From an uncultured Pleomorphomonas sp. (GTDB lineage: Bacteria; Pseudomonadota; Alphaproteobacteria; Rhizobiales; Pleomorphomonadaceae), in NCBI GenBank assembly GCA_937868725.1, contig CALMMQ010000002.1, positions 1-64,000 of the forward strand: a stretch of 64,000 bases of DNA, given 5' to 3'. Both the position numbers and the translations under genes were made by a program. This document shows, one piece after another, positions 35,205 to 44,612 of the stretch; positions within the stretch are counted from its first letter, which is position 1, and each line of letters begins with the position of its first letter. Under the pieces are notes generated by a model that was not told the DNA's origin, did not search any database, and saw nothing but the letters and a program-made list of their open reading frames with translations.

Positions 35205-35831
35205 TCAGGCGAGCCCCAGCGCGGCAAAATAGTCGGCCAGGCCTGCCGGTGTCCGGAAAACGTGGCCGCGCAGGCCGGCCGCTTCGGCGCCGGCAACATT
35301 CTCGGCGAGATCGTCGATGAACACCGTCTCCTCGGGGCGGAAGCCGAGGCGGTCGAGGGCCAGGCGATAGATGTCGGGTGCCGGCTTGGCCATGCCGAAA
35401 ACGTAGGAAACGAGGAAGCGCTCGCCGACCCGCTCGGCCAGGGCCGGCGCCAGCCGGTGGCGGTGGCGCTCGATGAGCGGGCCGTTGTTGGTGAGCACGG
35501 CGACGGTGACGCCGGCGGCCATCAGGCGATCGATCAGCGCCAGCGTGCCGGCGATCGGCGTCATACCGGCGCCGCGCGCCCTGACCCACGTCTCCTCGCT
35601 GATCGCCTGGCCGAGCTGCGCGCTCCAGGCGGCAAGGTAGCGCTCGGCATCGGCGAAGGCGCCGCCGTCGGCGGTGAACTCCAGCCCTTCGAGCCAGATG
35701 CGGCGCTCGATGAAATCGCGGTCGAGACCGGTGGCCTCGGCCAGCACGGCGATGCGATCGGCACGACAATAGGCATAGACGACGTCGTCCATGTCGAACA
35801 GCGCCAGACGGAACGAGGGAGACGACGCCAT
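35205..35831 (-). CDS. HAD-superfamily hydrolase, subfamily IA
   Basis: Soluble phosphatase-like protein of 208 residues. Motif I is ALFDMDDVVYAYCRADR (two Asp spaced by one residue), motif II LTNNGPLI, motif III Lys in FGMAKPAPDIYRLAL and motif IV FIDDLAENVAGAEAAG. The cap domain is helical (residues about 20-90). It resembles YihX/epoxide-hydrolase-like HADs of unknown substrate. It lies three bases after tldD and may be co-transcribed with it. Confidence 0.87.
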   Translation of the reverse strand: MASSPSFRLALFDMDDVVYAYCRADRIAVLAEATGLDRDFIERRIWLEGLEFTADGGAFADAERYLAAWSAQLGQAISEETWVRARGAGMTPIAGTLALIDRLMAAGVTVAVLTNNGPLIERHRHRLAPALAERVGERFLVSYVFGMAKPAPDIYRLALDRLGFRPEETVFIDDLAENVAGAEAAGLRGHVFRTPAGLADYFAALGLA

Positions 35832-35834
35832 GGC

Positions 35835-37259
35835 TCAGGTCGCCGTGCCGCCGACGGTCATGCCGTCGATGCGCAGCGATGGCTGGCCGACGCCGACCGG
35901 CACGCTCTGGCCGCCCTTGCCACAGGTGCCGATGCCGCGATCGAGCGCCAGATCGTCGCCGATCATCGAGACGCGCTTCAGCGCTTCCGGCCCCGAGCCG
36001 ATGAGCGTGGCGCCCTTGATCGGCTCCTCGACCTTGCCGTTGCGTACCCGGTAGGCCTCGACGCAGTCGAAGACGAACTTGCCGGAGGTGATGTCGACCT
36101 GACCGCCGGAGAACGAGGCGGCGTAGATGCCATCCTTGACCGAGGCCAGGATCTCCTCGCGAGGCTTGTCGCCGGCCAGCATATAGGTGTTGGTCATGCG
36201 CGGCATGGGCACGTGGGCATAGGACTGGCGACGACCGTTGCCGGTCGATTGCGTGCCCATCAGGCGGGCGTTCTGGCGGTCCTGCATGTAGCCGACCAGC
36301 CGGCCGTCCTCGATCAGCGTCGTGCGCGAACTCGGCGTGCCCTCATCGTCGACGGTCAGCGAGCCACGGGCAGCGGCAATGGTGCCGTCATCGACGATGG
36401 TGACACCGGGCGCGGCGATGCGCTCGCCCATCAGCCCGGCGAAGGCCGAGGTCTTCTTGCGGTTGAAGTCCCCCTCAAGGCCGTGGCCCACCGCCTCGTG
36501 CAGCAGCACACCGGTCCAGCCGGAGCCGAGCACGACGTCGAAGGTGCCGGCCGGAGCCGGCTTCGATTGCAGATTGACCAGCGCCTGCCGCACCGCTTCG
36601 TCGACGGCGGCGCGCCAGCGATCAGGGGCTATGAAGCCGTCGAGCATCAGCCGGCCACCCTCGCCGAACGAGCCGCTTTCCTGGCGGTCGCCGGCACCGA
36701 CGATCACCGAGACGTTGAGGCGCACCAGCGGCCGGACGTCGCGGACGCGCGTGCCGTCGGCACGCAATATCTCCACCACCTTGTGCGAGCAGACGATGGA
36801 GGCGGTAACCTGACGGACGCGCGCCTCGCTCGATCGGGCGTAGGCGTCGATCTCCGAAAGCAGCGCCACCTTGTCGGCGAACACCGGCGCGAGCAGCGGG
36901 TTGTCGTCACCGTAGAGCTTGCGGTTGGTGGGGCGCGGCGGCGGCGCCATGACGCCGGCATAGCCCGTCGCCACCGCCCGCACCGCCTCGGCGGCCCGGC
37001 GCAGCGCCGCTTCCGAGATGTCATCGGCGTGGGCGAAGCCGACGGCCTCGCCGGCGACGGCGCGCAGGCCGAAACCCTGCGTCACGTCGTAGTTGGCGCT
37101 CTTGAGGCGACCGTTGTCGAACAGCAGCGAGTCGGTCTGGGCCCGCTCGATGTAAAGTTCGCCGTCGTCGGCATGCTCGAGAGCGCTGGCGACGATGCGC
37201 GCGGCGGCGGCCGGATCAAGGCCGGAGAAAGCGAAAAGGTCCAGGGTATCGGTTGTCAT
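35835..37259 (-). CDS. tldD: Metalloprotease TldD
   Basis: Catalytic subunit of the TldD/TldE zinc protease. It has 474 residues. The HExxxH zinc motif is visible in LLHEAVGHGLEGDFNRK at about residue 260, and the third ligand Cys in the C-terminal GIGTCGKGGQSVPVGVGQP. Other blocks are LFDNGRLKSANYDVTQGFGL, FAHADDISEAALRRAAEAV, TNTYMLAGDKPREEILASV and KGATLIGSGPEALKRVSMIG. Start ATG 37259 gives MTTDTLDLF, the family N-terminus. It lies 20 bases after the IalB-like gene on the same strand. pmbA, the partner, is at 26.6 kb. Confidence 0.96.
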   Translation of the reverse strand: MTTDTLDLFAFSGLDPAAAARIVASALEHADDGELYIERAQTDSLLFDNGRLKSANYDVTQGFGLRAVAGEAVGFAHADDISEAALRRAAEAVRAVATGYAGVMAPPPRPTNRKLYGDDNPLLAPVFADKVALLSEIDAYARSSEARVRQVTASIVCSHKVVEILRADGTRVRDVRPLVRLNVSVIVGAGDRQESGSFGEGGRLMLDGFIAPDRWRAAVDEAVRQALVNLQSKPAPAGTFDVVLGSGWTGVLLHEAVGHGLEGDFNRKKTSAFAGLMGERIAAPGVTIVDDGTIAAARGSLTVDDEGTPSSRTTLIEDGRLVGYMQDRQNARLMGTQSTGNGRRQSYAHVPMPRMTNTYMLAGDKPREEILASVKDGIYAASFSGGQVDITSGKFVFDCVEAYRVRNGKVEEPIKGATLIGSGPEALKRVSMIGDDLALDRGIGTCGKGGQSVPVGVGQPSLRIDGMTVGGTAT

Positions 37260-37279
37260 GCGGCCTCGGTGTCCGTCGG

Positions 37280-37810
37280 TCAGGGAAGCGCGTCGAAGCC
37301 TTCCTTGAAGCCCTTGAGCGAGATCGGGATGCCGATGCCGTCGTCGGGCGAGTCGTAGATGATGAACAGGGCCTTGGAGCCGGTGGTCATCTGGTTGACC
37401 AGGTCGTCCTGCAAGATGACCTCGGCGTAGCAGCCACGGGCGCGGCAGCGGACGAAGCCGACGCGGCCGATGTCCTTGTCGTCGATCCTGAGGCCGAGAC
37501 CGGCCATCAGATAGACGCCAAGCGGGGCCAGCACGCGCATGATGCGCGCCTTCTTGTCGACCGTCTTCACGATCAGCACCGACAGGCCGATGTTGTCGCG
37601 ATCCTCGGCCGTGACGTTCTGCACCATGGCGCATTGCTTGTCGCGCGCCCCGACCGGCTGGTCGCAGCGGATCTGCCAGTCGCCGTGCACCGATTCCACC
37701 TTGCCGTCGACAAACTCCTGCGCGGCGGCGCCGCCGGCGGTGAGCGGGATCGAGGTGACCGCCAGCGCGGCCGACAGCAAGGCAGACAAAATGAACTTGG
37801 TTGTTGTCAT
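37280..37810 (-). CDS. Invasion-associated locus B (IalB)-like exported protein
   Basis: Exported protein of 176 residues with a signal peptide (MTTTKFILSALLSAALAVTS then IPLTAGGAAAQ). The mature domain matches the IalB family found in alphaproteobacteria: HGDWQIRCDQPVGARDKQCA, VTAEDRDNIGLSVLIVKTVD, RVLAPLGVYLMAGLGLRID, VGFVRCRARGCYAEVILQDD. Two Cys pairs are present and probably form disulfides. In Bartonella the protein is linked to erythrocyte invasion; in free-living relatives the role is unknown and likely envelope related. ATG 37810; it precedes tldD. Confidence 0.9.
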   Translation of the reverse strand: MTTTKFILSALLSAALAVTSIPLTAGGAAAQEFVDGKVESVHGDWQIRCDQPVGARDKQCAMVQNVTAEDRDNIGLSVLIVKTVDKKARIMRVLAPLGVYLMAGLGLRIDDKDIGRVGFVRCRARGCYAEVILQDDLVNQMTTGSKALFIIYDSPDDGIGIPISLKGFKEGFDALP

Positions 37811-37907
37811 GGTGCTCTCGTCAACTAGCCTCTGCGGCGCCGGCACGAGCCTGTCCGACTCGTCCGTTGTGCCCGTTATACAAACCTTTTCCAGCGGACG
37901 TCGAGGT

Positions 37908-40880
37908 TTACCCCGGTTCCGCCGGCGCCGCGGTGTCCGCCGTCGCCGTTTCGGCAGCGGCAGGGACCGGCCGCTCGAGGTCGGCGCTGACCACCGGCGA
38001 AACCTTGGGCATGGATTTCTTGGCCTTTTCCATCAGCTTGCGCACCTCGTCGGCGCTCATCGGCGTACCGAACAGGAAGCCCTGGATATAGTCGACGCCG
38101 AGCTGGGTCAGGTCCTCGAGATCGGTCGTCGTCTCGGCGCCCTCGGCCACCACCTCCAGTCCGAGATCGTGAGCCAGCGAGGTGATGGCGCGCAGCATCA
38201 CCATGCGGTTCTTGTTCGGGGCCTTGAGGAAGCTCTGGTCGATCTTGAGCGTATCCGCCGGCAGGCGCTGCAGGTAGGAGAGCGAGGAGAAGCCGGTGCC
38301 GAAATCGTCGAGCGACAGGCCAGCGCCCAATTCCTTGAGCTTGTAGAGCATCTGCGTCGAGAACTCGGGGTTCTCCATCAGCAGGCTCTCGGTGAGTTCC
38401 AGCTTCAGCGCCCCCTTGGGCAGGCCGGTGCGCGACAGCACGGCCTTGACGTCGGCGAGCAGGTCGTGGCGCAGCAGCTGTCGACTCGAAACGTTGACGC
38501 TCATGGTCAGGCGCTCGCCGAACGGCAGGTGATCGCGCCACTCGGCCAACTGGCGGGCGGCCTTGTCGAGCACGAACAGGCCGATGGGGATGATGGCGCC
38601 GGAGCGCTCGGCGATGGGAATGAACTCGGATGGCGAGATCGAACCGCGACGCGGATGGTTCCAGCGCAGCAGCGCCTCGAAGCCGGCCACCGACCGGTCC
38701 TCGACGCGAACGATCGGCTGGTAGAGCACCTGCAGCTCTTCCCGCTCGATGGCCCGCCCGAGGTCCTGCTCGAAGGAGGCCATGTCGCCCGACAGGATGC
38801 GCAGGGCCGAGCGAAAGGTCTCGATGCGGTCGCCGCCCAGACGCTTAGCGTAGGTGAGCGCGATCTCGGCGTCCTGCAGCAGCGTCGCCGGCTCGCGCAG
38901 CTCACCGTCGGACACGGCGATGCCGATGGAGGCGGTGAGGAAGATTTCGCGTTCGCCGACGGCGATGGGCGAACGCACCGCCCGCTTGATCGAATCGGCG
39001 AAGGCGGCCAGCCGGTCCGACGCCTGTTCGGACACCAGCACGACGCCGAACTTGTCACCCTCGAGGCGTGACAGCGTGTCGACGGGCTTGATGAGGCGGC
39101 CGAGACGACGGGCCACCGACAGCAGGATGGAATCGCCGGTCGACAGGCCGAGCGACTCGTTGACCTGACGGAAGCGGTCGAGGTCGATGATGAACAGCGA
39201 CGGCCGGCTCTGGCCGTCGGCCTGGGTGCGGGCCAGGGCCGTGCCGAGGCGATCGAGAAACAGTTCGCGGTTGGGCAGCGAGGTAAGATTGTCGTGGACG
39301 GCGTCGTGCAGCAGCCGCTCCTGCGCCGTCTTGCTGTCGGTGATGTCGAGCAGCGTGCCGATGCAGCGGATGACCTCGCCGTCGGCGCCGAGGATCGGCC
39401 GGGCCCGCAGGCGGAACCAGAGATAGTTGCCATCCTTGGCCTTGAGGCGGAAGGTCTGGCTGAGCCGACCCTTGCGGGCCTCGACCACGGCGTCGAGCGT
39501 CGTCTTGAACTTGTCGCGATCCTGGGGATGTAGCACGTCGAGCCAGGCCAGCGCCGGGCCGGCCAGCTGGCCGCGTTTGAAGCCGAGGCTTTCCTCGGCT
39601 TCCACCGACGTGGTGATCAGGTCGCGCGTCACGTCCCAATCCCAGATCATGTCGCCGGCGCCGGTGAGCGCCAGCGCCTTGCGCTCGCTGTCGTCGACCT
39701 GGCCCTCGGTGATGGAGCCGCCGGCAAAGGCGTGCTGCATGACGGTGAAGCCGAGCAGCAACACCACCAGCACCAGACCACCCGACAGCGCCGGCTGGGC
39801 CAGATCGTTGACGAGGCGGCCGGAGACGGCAAGGCCGGTACCGGCCAGCCAGGCGATCAACACCAGCCAGGTGGGGATGAGCATGATGGCGCGGTCGTAG
39901 CCGCGGATGGCCAGCGCCAGGATCAGCACAAAGCCAAGGGCGCCGAGGATGGCCATGGACATGCGGGCGATGCCGGCGGCGATCGACGGATCGTAGAGGG
40001 CGAGCGCGAACAGGCCGGCCAGGGCGATCAGCGTGATCAGCATGACGTGGCTATAGCGCACGTGCCAGCGGTTGAGGTTGAGATAGGCGTAGAGGAAGAT
40101 CACCAAGGTGACGGCGATCATCACCTCGGAGCCGGCGCGGTAGAGCTGCTCGGCACCGGAGCCAACGCCGAACACCTTGTTCCAGAAACCGAAATCGATG
40201 CAGAGATAGGCAAGAACGGCCCAGGCCAGTGCCGCCGTGGCCGGGAACATCATCGAGCCCTTGACGACGAACAGGATGGTCAGGAACAGCGCCAGCAGGC
40301 CGGCGACGCCGAGCACGATGCCGCGATAGAAGGTGTAGGCGTTGACGCTGTCCTTGTAGGCGTTGGGTTCCCACAGGCCGATCTGCGGCAGATCGTGCGT
40401 CCTGAGTTCGACAACGAAGGTGACGATGGTGCCGGGATCGAGCGTCACCAGGAAGACGTCGGCATCCTGGCTCGACTGGCGCTCGGGGGCAAAGCCGGAG
40501 CTGGGCGTGATGGCGGCGATGCGCGAGGCGCCGAGATCGGGCGAAAAGACGCGCGAGCCGACGAGGCGGAAATGCGGGGCGACGATCAGCCGGTCGAGCT
40601 GCAGGTCCGACTGGTTGGACAGGGCGAACACCACCCACGTGGGGTTGGAATCGGTGCCCTTGGCCCGGACCTCGATGCGACGGACGACGCCGTCGGCGCC
40701 GGGCGCCGTCGAAACCTGGATGGCACTGCCGGCATCGCGGCGGAATTCGACGGCGTGCGTCAGGTCGAGTGCCTTGACGTCCGGCTGCACCAGAATCGGT
40801 TCGCCGGCGAGCGAAGCCACGACCGACGACAGGATGAGCAGGAGCGCCGTTATGGCTACGCGAACAACAACCAAGGACAC
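37908..40880 (-). CDS. 7TM-DISM / PAS / GGDEF / EAL cyclic-di-GMP signalling protein
   Basis: Predicted inner-membrane sensor of 990 residues. Domains in order: signal/anchor; periplasmic 7TMR-DISM extracellular-like region (about 30-190, with VVFALSNQSDLQLDRLIVAP); seven transmembrane helices (about 200-395); PAS (about 425-545, with YLWFRLRARPILGADGEVIR and CIGTLLDITDSKTAQERLLH); GGDEF (about 555-715); EAL (about 725-970). The GGDEF motif is degenerate (LSRLEGDKFGVVL, Glu-Gly-Asp-Lys-Phe), so cyclase activity is unlikely. The EAL motif is intact (AGFEALLRWNHPRRG) with SLDDFGTGFSSLSYLQ, so it probably hydrolyses c-di-GMP. GTG 40880, after GGGGG, is preferred over an upstream GTG at 41024 that would lie in promoter-like sequence. 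Confidence 0.88.
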   Translation of the reverse strand: MSLVVVRVAITALLLILSSVVASLAGEPILVQPDVKALDLTHAVEFRRDAGSAIQVSTAPGADGVVRRIEVRAKGTDSNPTWVVFALSNQSDLQLDRLIVAPHFRLVGSRVFSPDLGASRIAAITPSSGFAPERQSSQDADVFLVTLDPGTIVTFVVELRTHDLPQIGLWEPNAYKDSVNAYTFYRGIVLGVAGLLALFLTILFVVKGSMMFPATAALAWAVLAYLCIDFGFWNKVFGVGSGAEQLYRAGSEVMIAVTLVIFLYAYLNLNRWHVRYSHVMLITLIALAGLFALALYDPSIAAGIARMSMAILGALGFVLILALAIRGYDRAIMLIPTWLVLIAWLAGTGLAVSGRLVNDLAQPALSGGLVLVVLLLGFTVMQHAFAGGSITEGQVDDSERKALALTGAGDMIWDWDVTRDLITTSVEAEESLGFKRGQLAGPALAWLDVLHPQDRDKFKTTLDAVVEARKGRLSQTFRLKAKDGNYLWFRLRARPILGADGEVIRCIGTLLDITDSKTAQERLLHDAVHDNLTSLPNRELFLDRLGTALARTQADGQSRPSLFIIDLDRFRQVNESLGLSTGDSILLSVARRLGRLIKPVDTLSRLEGDKFGVVLVSEQASDRLAAFADSIKRAVRSPIAVGEREIFLTASIGIAVSDGELREPATLLQDAEIALTYAKRLGGDRIETFRSALRILSGDMASFEQDLGRAIEREELQVLYQPIVRVEDRSVAGFEALLRWNHPRRGSISPSEFIPIAERSGAIIPIGLFVLDKAARQLAEWRDHLPFGERLTMSVNVSSRQLLRHDLLADVKAVLSRTGLPKGALKLELTESLLMENPEFSTQMLYKLKELGAGLSLDDFGTGFSSLSYLQRLPADTLKIDQSFLKAPNKNRMVMLRAITSLAHDLGLEVVAEGAETTTDLEDLTQLGVDYIQGFLFGTPMSADEVRKLMEKAKKSMPKVSPVVSADLERPVPAAAETATADTAAPAEPG

Positions 40881-41076
40881 TACCCCCAGAGCGCGGGGCG
40901 CTCTTGCTGTTTGCGGCGGGCGAAGCCGCCGCCGGCTCGACGCGGGTTCGGCTGGCCATGCGTTGGCGCCGGATGAAGCTGGAATCCTATAGCTGAGCCA
41001 AGGACCGGTGAAAACCGATTGCACGTAATCAAGGCGGGATCACGCCGGTAAATGGCCCTCGTCCCCACAATTGTCG

Positions 41077-41652
41077 TCAGTCGGCCGGGTTGACGCGGGC
41101 AAACCGCAGGTGATCCTGCCAGCGGCCGTCGATCAGCAGGTAGGCGTGCGACAGCCCTTCCTCGACGAAGCCGGCGTTGCGCAGCAGGCGGATCGAGCGT
41201 TCGTTGTCGACGAGCGTGCTGGCCTCGACCCGGTGCAGGCCGAGTTCGTCGAAGGCGAAGGCCAACGCCGCCACCACCGCCTCGGGCATGTAGCCCTGGC
41301 CAGCGTGTCGCCGGGCCATCCAGTAGCCGAGGAAGCAGCTGCGGGCGACGCCGAAGCGGACGTTGGAGAGTGTCAGGCCGCCGAGCAGTTCGCTGTCGCC
41401 GGCCCGAAACAGCAGGAAGGCGAAGGCGCTCTTGTCGCGGGCTTCGCGGGCATTGCGCCGCACGCGCTGGCGGAAGGCGCTGCGGGTCAGATCATCAGCC
41501 GGCCACGTCGGTTCGTAGGGCCGGAGAAAATCGGCACTGTCGGTGCGCGCCGCCGCCCAGACGGCAAAATCGGTCATCGTCGGCAATCGCATCAACACGC
41601 GCCCATTGGCCAGTACCGGCAAATCGTCCGACGCTGAACCAAACAGGATCAT
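41077..41652 (-). CDS. GNAT acetyltransferase, RimJ/RimL-like
   Basis: Protein of 191 residues with the Rim-type GNAT layout: RVLMRLPTMTDFAVWAAART, FLRPYEPTWPADDLTRSAFR, LLGGLTLSNVRFGVARSCFL, GYWMARRHAGQGYMPEAVVA (acetyl-CoA loop) and LGLHRVEASTLVDNERSIRL, ending with LRNAGFVEEGLSHAYLLIDG. RimJ/RimL homologues acetylate ribosomal protein N-termini, but other substrates occur. The ATG at 41652 overlaps the stop of the M16 peptidase gene by four bases, a common alphaproteobacterial pair. It precedes the c-di-GMP protein on the same strand. Confidence 0.9.
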   Translation of the reverse strand: MILFGSASDDLPVLANGRVLMRLPTMTDFAVWAAARTDSADFLRPYEPTWPADDLTRSAFRQRVRRNAREARDKSAFAFLLFRAGDSELLGGLTLSNVRFGVARSCFLGYWMARRHAGQGYMPEAVVAALAFAFDELGLHRVEASTLVDNERSIRLLRNAGFVEEGLSHAYLLIDGRWQDHLRFARVNPAD

Positions 41653-42929
41653 GCCGCGCTGGCCTCGGTCGCGCCAAAGTAGCCTTCAAGCTCGGACACC
41701 GGCGGCACCGAGGCGATCGGGCCAACGGCCGACAGCGTCGGCTGGCCGGACCGGACCATGCGCTGCAGGAAGTCGCAGACGTCGGAGGTCTTGACGGCGT
41801 CGATGCGGGCGACCAGTTCGTCGAGCGGCAGGATGCGGCCGTGGAACATCATGTGGCGGGCAATCTGGCCGGCGCGGGCCACCGGGCTTTCGAGGGCCAT
41901 CAGCAGACCGGCGCGCAACTGCGCCTGTGCCCGCTTGACCTCGATTTCGGTGACTTCGTGGGCAGCCTTGCCGATCTCGGCCAGCGTCTGCTCGACGAGG
42001 TTGCCGGCGTCGCGTTGGCCGGTGGCGGCGGAGATGCCGAAGATACCGGTATCTTCGAAGCCCCAATGGAAGGCGTAGATGGAGTAGCAGAGGCCCATCT
42101 TTTCCCGCACTTCCTGGAAGAGGCGCGACGACATGCCACCGCCGAGGATCGAGGAGGCGATCTGCGCCGTCATGTACTCTTCGGAGCGGTAGCTGAGGCC
42201 GGGATAGCCGAGCACCACCTGCGCTTCCATCAGGTCGCGCTCCTGACGCGCTTCGCCGCCGACGTACTTGGCGCGTTCCGGCGCGATGCTGGCGCCGGCG
42301 CCGAAGTTCTTGAACTTCTTGCGGCAGAGACGGACGAGTTCGCGGTGGCCGAGCTTGCCGGCGGCGGCGATCACCGTGCGACCGCCGGTGTAGTGGCGGC
42401 CGAGGTAGCTGCGCAGATCGGCATCGGAAAAGCCGCCGACGGTATCGACCGACCCCAGAATGGGCCGGCCGATCGCCTGATCGGGGAAGGCCGCCTGCTG
42501 GAACAGGTCGAAGACGTAGTCTTCCGGCGCGTCGAGGGCGGCGCCGATCTCCTGGCCGATGACGTGCTTTTCGCGGTCGAGCTCTTCGGGATCGAAGGCC
42601 GAGTCCTGCAGGATGTCGGCGAGAATGTCGAGGGCGAGCGGCACGTCGCTGGCCAGCACGCGGGCGTAATAGCTGGTGCTCTCGATCGAGGTGGCGGCGT
42701 TGACCTCGCCGCCGACGTTCTCGATCTCCTCGGCGATGTCCCTGGCCGAGCGCCGCTTGGTGCCCTTGAAGGCCATATGCTCCAGAAGGTGCGAAATGCC
42801 GTTTTCCGACGCCGTTTCCGAGCGCGATCCGGCCGCCACCCAGACGCCAAGCGCCGTCGAGGCAAGGTGCGGCATGCCGTGCGTCACGACGGTGATGCCG
42901 TTTTCCAACTCAGTCACTTCAACGGCCAT
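41649..42929 (-). CDS. M16-family zinc peptidase (pitrilysin-like, processing peptidase type)
   Basis: Peptidase of 426 residues of the M16B/MPP type. The inverted zinc motif HxxEH is in SHLLEHMAFKGTKRRSARD at about residue 50, with the third ligand Glu in HVIGQEIGAALDAPEDYVFD at about 127. Blocks VEVTELENGITVVTHGMPHL and VAAGSRSETASENG are typical. No signal peptide, so cytoplasmic. Alphaproteobacterial members resemble the mitochondrial processing peptidase beta subunit. The start ATG 42929 gives the family N-terminus. It lies between thrC upstream and the GNAT gene downstream, all on the minus strand; thrC-M16-GNAT is a recurring order. Confidence 0.95.
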   Translation of the reverse strand: MAVEVTELENGITVVTHGMPHLASTALGVWVAAGSRSETASENGISHLLEHMAFKGTKRRSARDIAEEIENVGGEVNAATSIESTSYYARVLASDVPLALDILADILQDSAFDPEELDREKHVIGQEIGAALDAPEDYVFDLFQQAAFPDQAIGRPILGSVDTVGGFSDADLRSYLGRHYTGGRTVIAAAGKLGHRELVRLCRKKFKNFGAGASIAPERAKYVGGEARQERDLMEAQVVLGYPGLSYRSEEYMTAQIASSILGGGMSSRLFQEVREKMGLCYSIYAFHWGFEDTGIFGISAATGQRDAGNLVEQTLAEIGKAAHEVTEIEVKRAQAQLRAGLLMALESPVARAGQIARHMMFHGRILPLDELVARIDAVKTSDVCDFLQRMVRSGQPTLSAVGPIASVPPVSELEGYFGATEASAA

Positions 42930-43019
42930 GCGATCCAGCCCTCCCACGGCGGCCCGCGCAGCGAACACGCCCTTTCCATTATCCGGCGGAAACCTCTCCC
43001 TCGCGCCGCGAGCCTCCCC

Positions 43020-44420
43020 TCAGAGGGCGGCCCTTGTCAATCCCAGCACGAAAGCCTCCACCGCTGCAAGATCATTGGCCATCACGTTCTGTCGTTCGGG
43101 CCGGCTCATCAGATCGCCCAGCCAGGACGGCAGCGCCGGACGGACACCGCTCGCCGCGGCCACCGCATCCGGGAACTTGGCCGGGTGGGCGGTGGCGAGC
43201 GTCACCATCGGACTTTTCACATTACCCAGCCGCTCGGCCACCGCAACCCCGTTGGCGCTGTGCGGATCGAGGAGATAGCCGGCGTTGTTCCAGAGCCGGC
43301 CGATGGCCGCCGCCGTCGAGGCCTCGTCGGAACGGTCGGCGCCGAACTCGGCCCGGATGGCGGCGTGGACCGGTGCCGGCAGCGTGAAGGCACCGGACTG
43401 GCCGAGCGTCGCCATCAGGGCGCGGACGGCGGCGGCGTCACGGCCGGCAGCCTCGAAGATCAGCCGCTCGAAGTTGGACGACACCTGGATGTCCATTGAC
43501 GGCGACATGGTGGGGCTGACGCCGGTCACCTCATAGCGACCGGTTTCCAGCGTGCGGGCCAGAATGTCGTTGCGGTTGGTGGCGATCACCAGCCGGTCGA
43601 TGGGCAGGCCCATCTTCTTGGCGACGTAACCGGCGAAAATGTCGCCGAAGTTGCCGGTCGGCACCGTGAACGACACCGGACGGTAGGGGGCGCCGAGGGC
43701 GACGGCGGCAACGAAGTAATAGACCACCTGGGCGGCGATGCGGCCCCAGTTGATGGAGTTGACCCCCGACAGACGCACGCGATCGCGGAAGGCAAAGTGG
43801 TTGAACATGCCTTTGACGAGGCCCTGGGCGTCGTCGAAGGTGCCGTCGAGGGCGATGCAGTGGACATTGCCGTCGGCCACTGTCGTCATCTGCCGGCGCT
43901 GCACGTCGGACACGCGGCCATGCGGGAACAGGATGAAGATGTCGGTGTTGTCGCGGCCCTTGAAGGCTTCGATGGCAGCCGAACCGGTGTCGCCGGAGGT
44001 GGCGCCGACGATGGTGGCGCGCGTGCCGCGCTGGCCGAGCACGTGGTCCATCAGCCGGGCCAGGAGCTGCATGGCCACGTCCTTGAAGGCCAGCGTCGGG
44101 CCGTGGAACAGCTCCAGCAGGAAGTGGTTGGGGGCGATCTGCACCAGCGGCGTCACGGCCGGATGGCGGAAGGTACCGGTGTAGGCGGCGTCGATCATCG
44201 CCTTGAGATCATTGTCGCTGATGTCGCCGTCGACAAACGGGGCGATCACCTCGAAGGCGACATCGGCATAGGACCCGCCGGCGAAGGAGGCGATCTTGGC
44301 CGCCGACAGCGTCGGCCAGCGCTCGGGAACATAGAGGCCGCCATCACGCGCCAGACCGGCGAGAACGACATCGGAAAACGACAGGACGGGCGCATCGCCC
44401 CTGGTGCTGACATATCTCAC
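43020..44420 (-). CDS. thrC: Threonine synthase
   Basis: PLP enzyme converting O-phosphohomoserine to threonine, using the product of ThrB at 18.8 kb. The 466 residues begin MRYVSTRGDAPVLSFSDVVL if the GTG at 44420 is used; GGGA lies seven bases upstream, and the in-frame TTG at 44426 fits worse. The PLP lysine is in FHGPTLAFKDVAMQLLARLM at about residue 110. Others are GATSGDTGSAAIEAFKGRDN, ILFPHGRVSDVQRRQMTTV and NSINWGRIAAQVVYYFVAAV. It ends 90 bases before the M16 peptidase gene. Divergent from the patatin gene across 192 bases. Confidence 0.96.
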   Translation of the reverse strand: MRYVSTRGDAPVLSFSDVVLAGLARDGGLYVPERWPTLSAAKIASFAGGSYADVAFEVIAPFVDGDISDNDLKAMIDAAYTGTFRHPAVTPLVQIAPNHFLLELFHGPTLAFKDVAMQLLARLMDHVLGQRGTRATIVGATSGDTGSAAIEAFKGRDNTDIFILFPHGRVSDVQRRQMTTVADGNVHCIALDGTFDDAQGLVKGMFNHFAFRDRVRLSGVNSINWGRIAAQVVYYFVAAVALGAPYRPVSFTVPTGNFGDIFAGYVAKKMGLPIDRLVIATNRNDILARTLETGRYEVTGVSPTMSPSMDIQVSSNFERLIFEAAGRDAAAVRALMATLGQSGAFTLPAPVHAAIRAEFGADRSDEASTAAAIGRLWNNAGYLLDPHSANGVAVAERLGNVKSPMVTLATAHPAKFPDAVAAASGVRPALPSWLGDLMSRPERQNVMANDLAAVEAFVLGLTRAAL

Positions 44421-44612
44421 GGCCAAATCCCAGACTTCACGGCAACTTCAGTCCGGATACGCTCTAACTTCGGCATCAAGCCGGCGCAAGGACAATCCGG
44501 GGCAAAGCTGTCTTGCCCTGGCCGCGAGCCGTGCCCACATCCGACTATAGAACCGTCACGCCCGGCGGATAGAGCAGTCGCCGAACCGCCAAACCCAGCC
44601 GAGGACCGCCGC

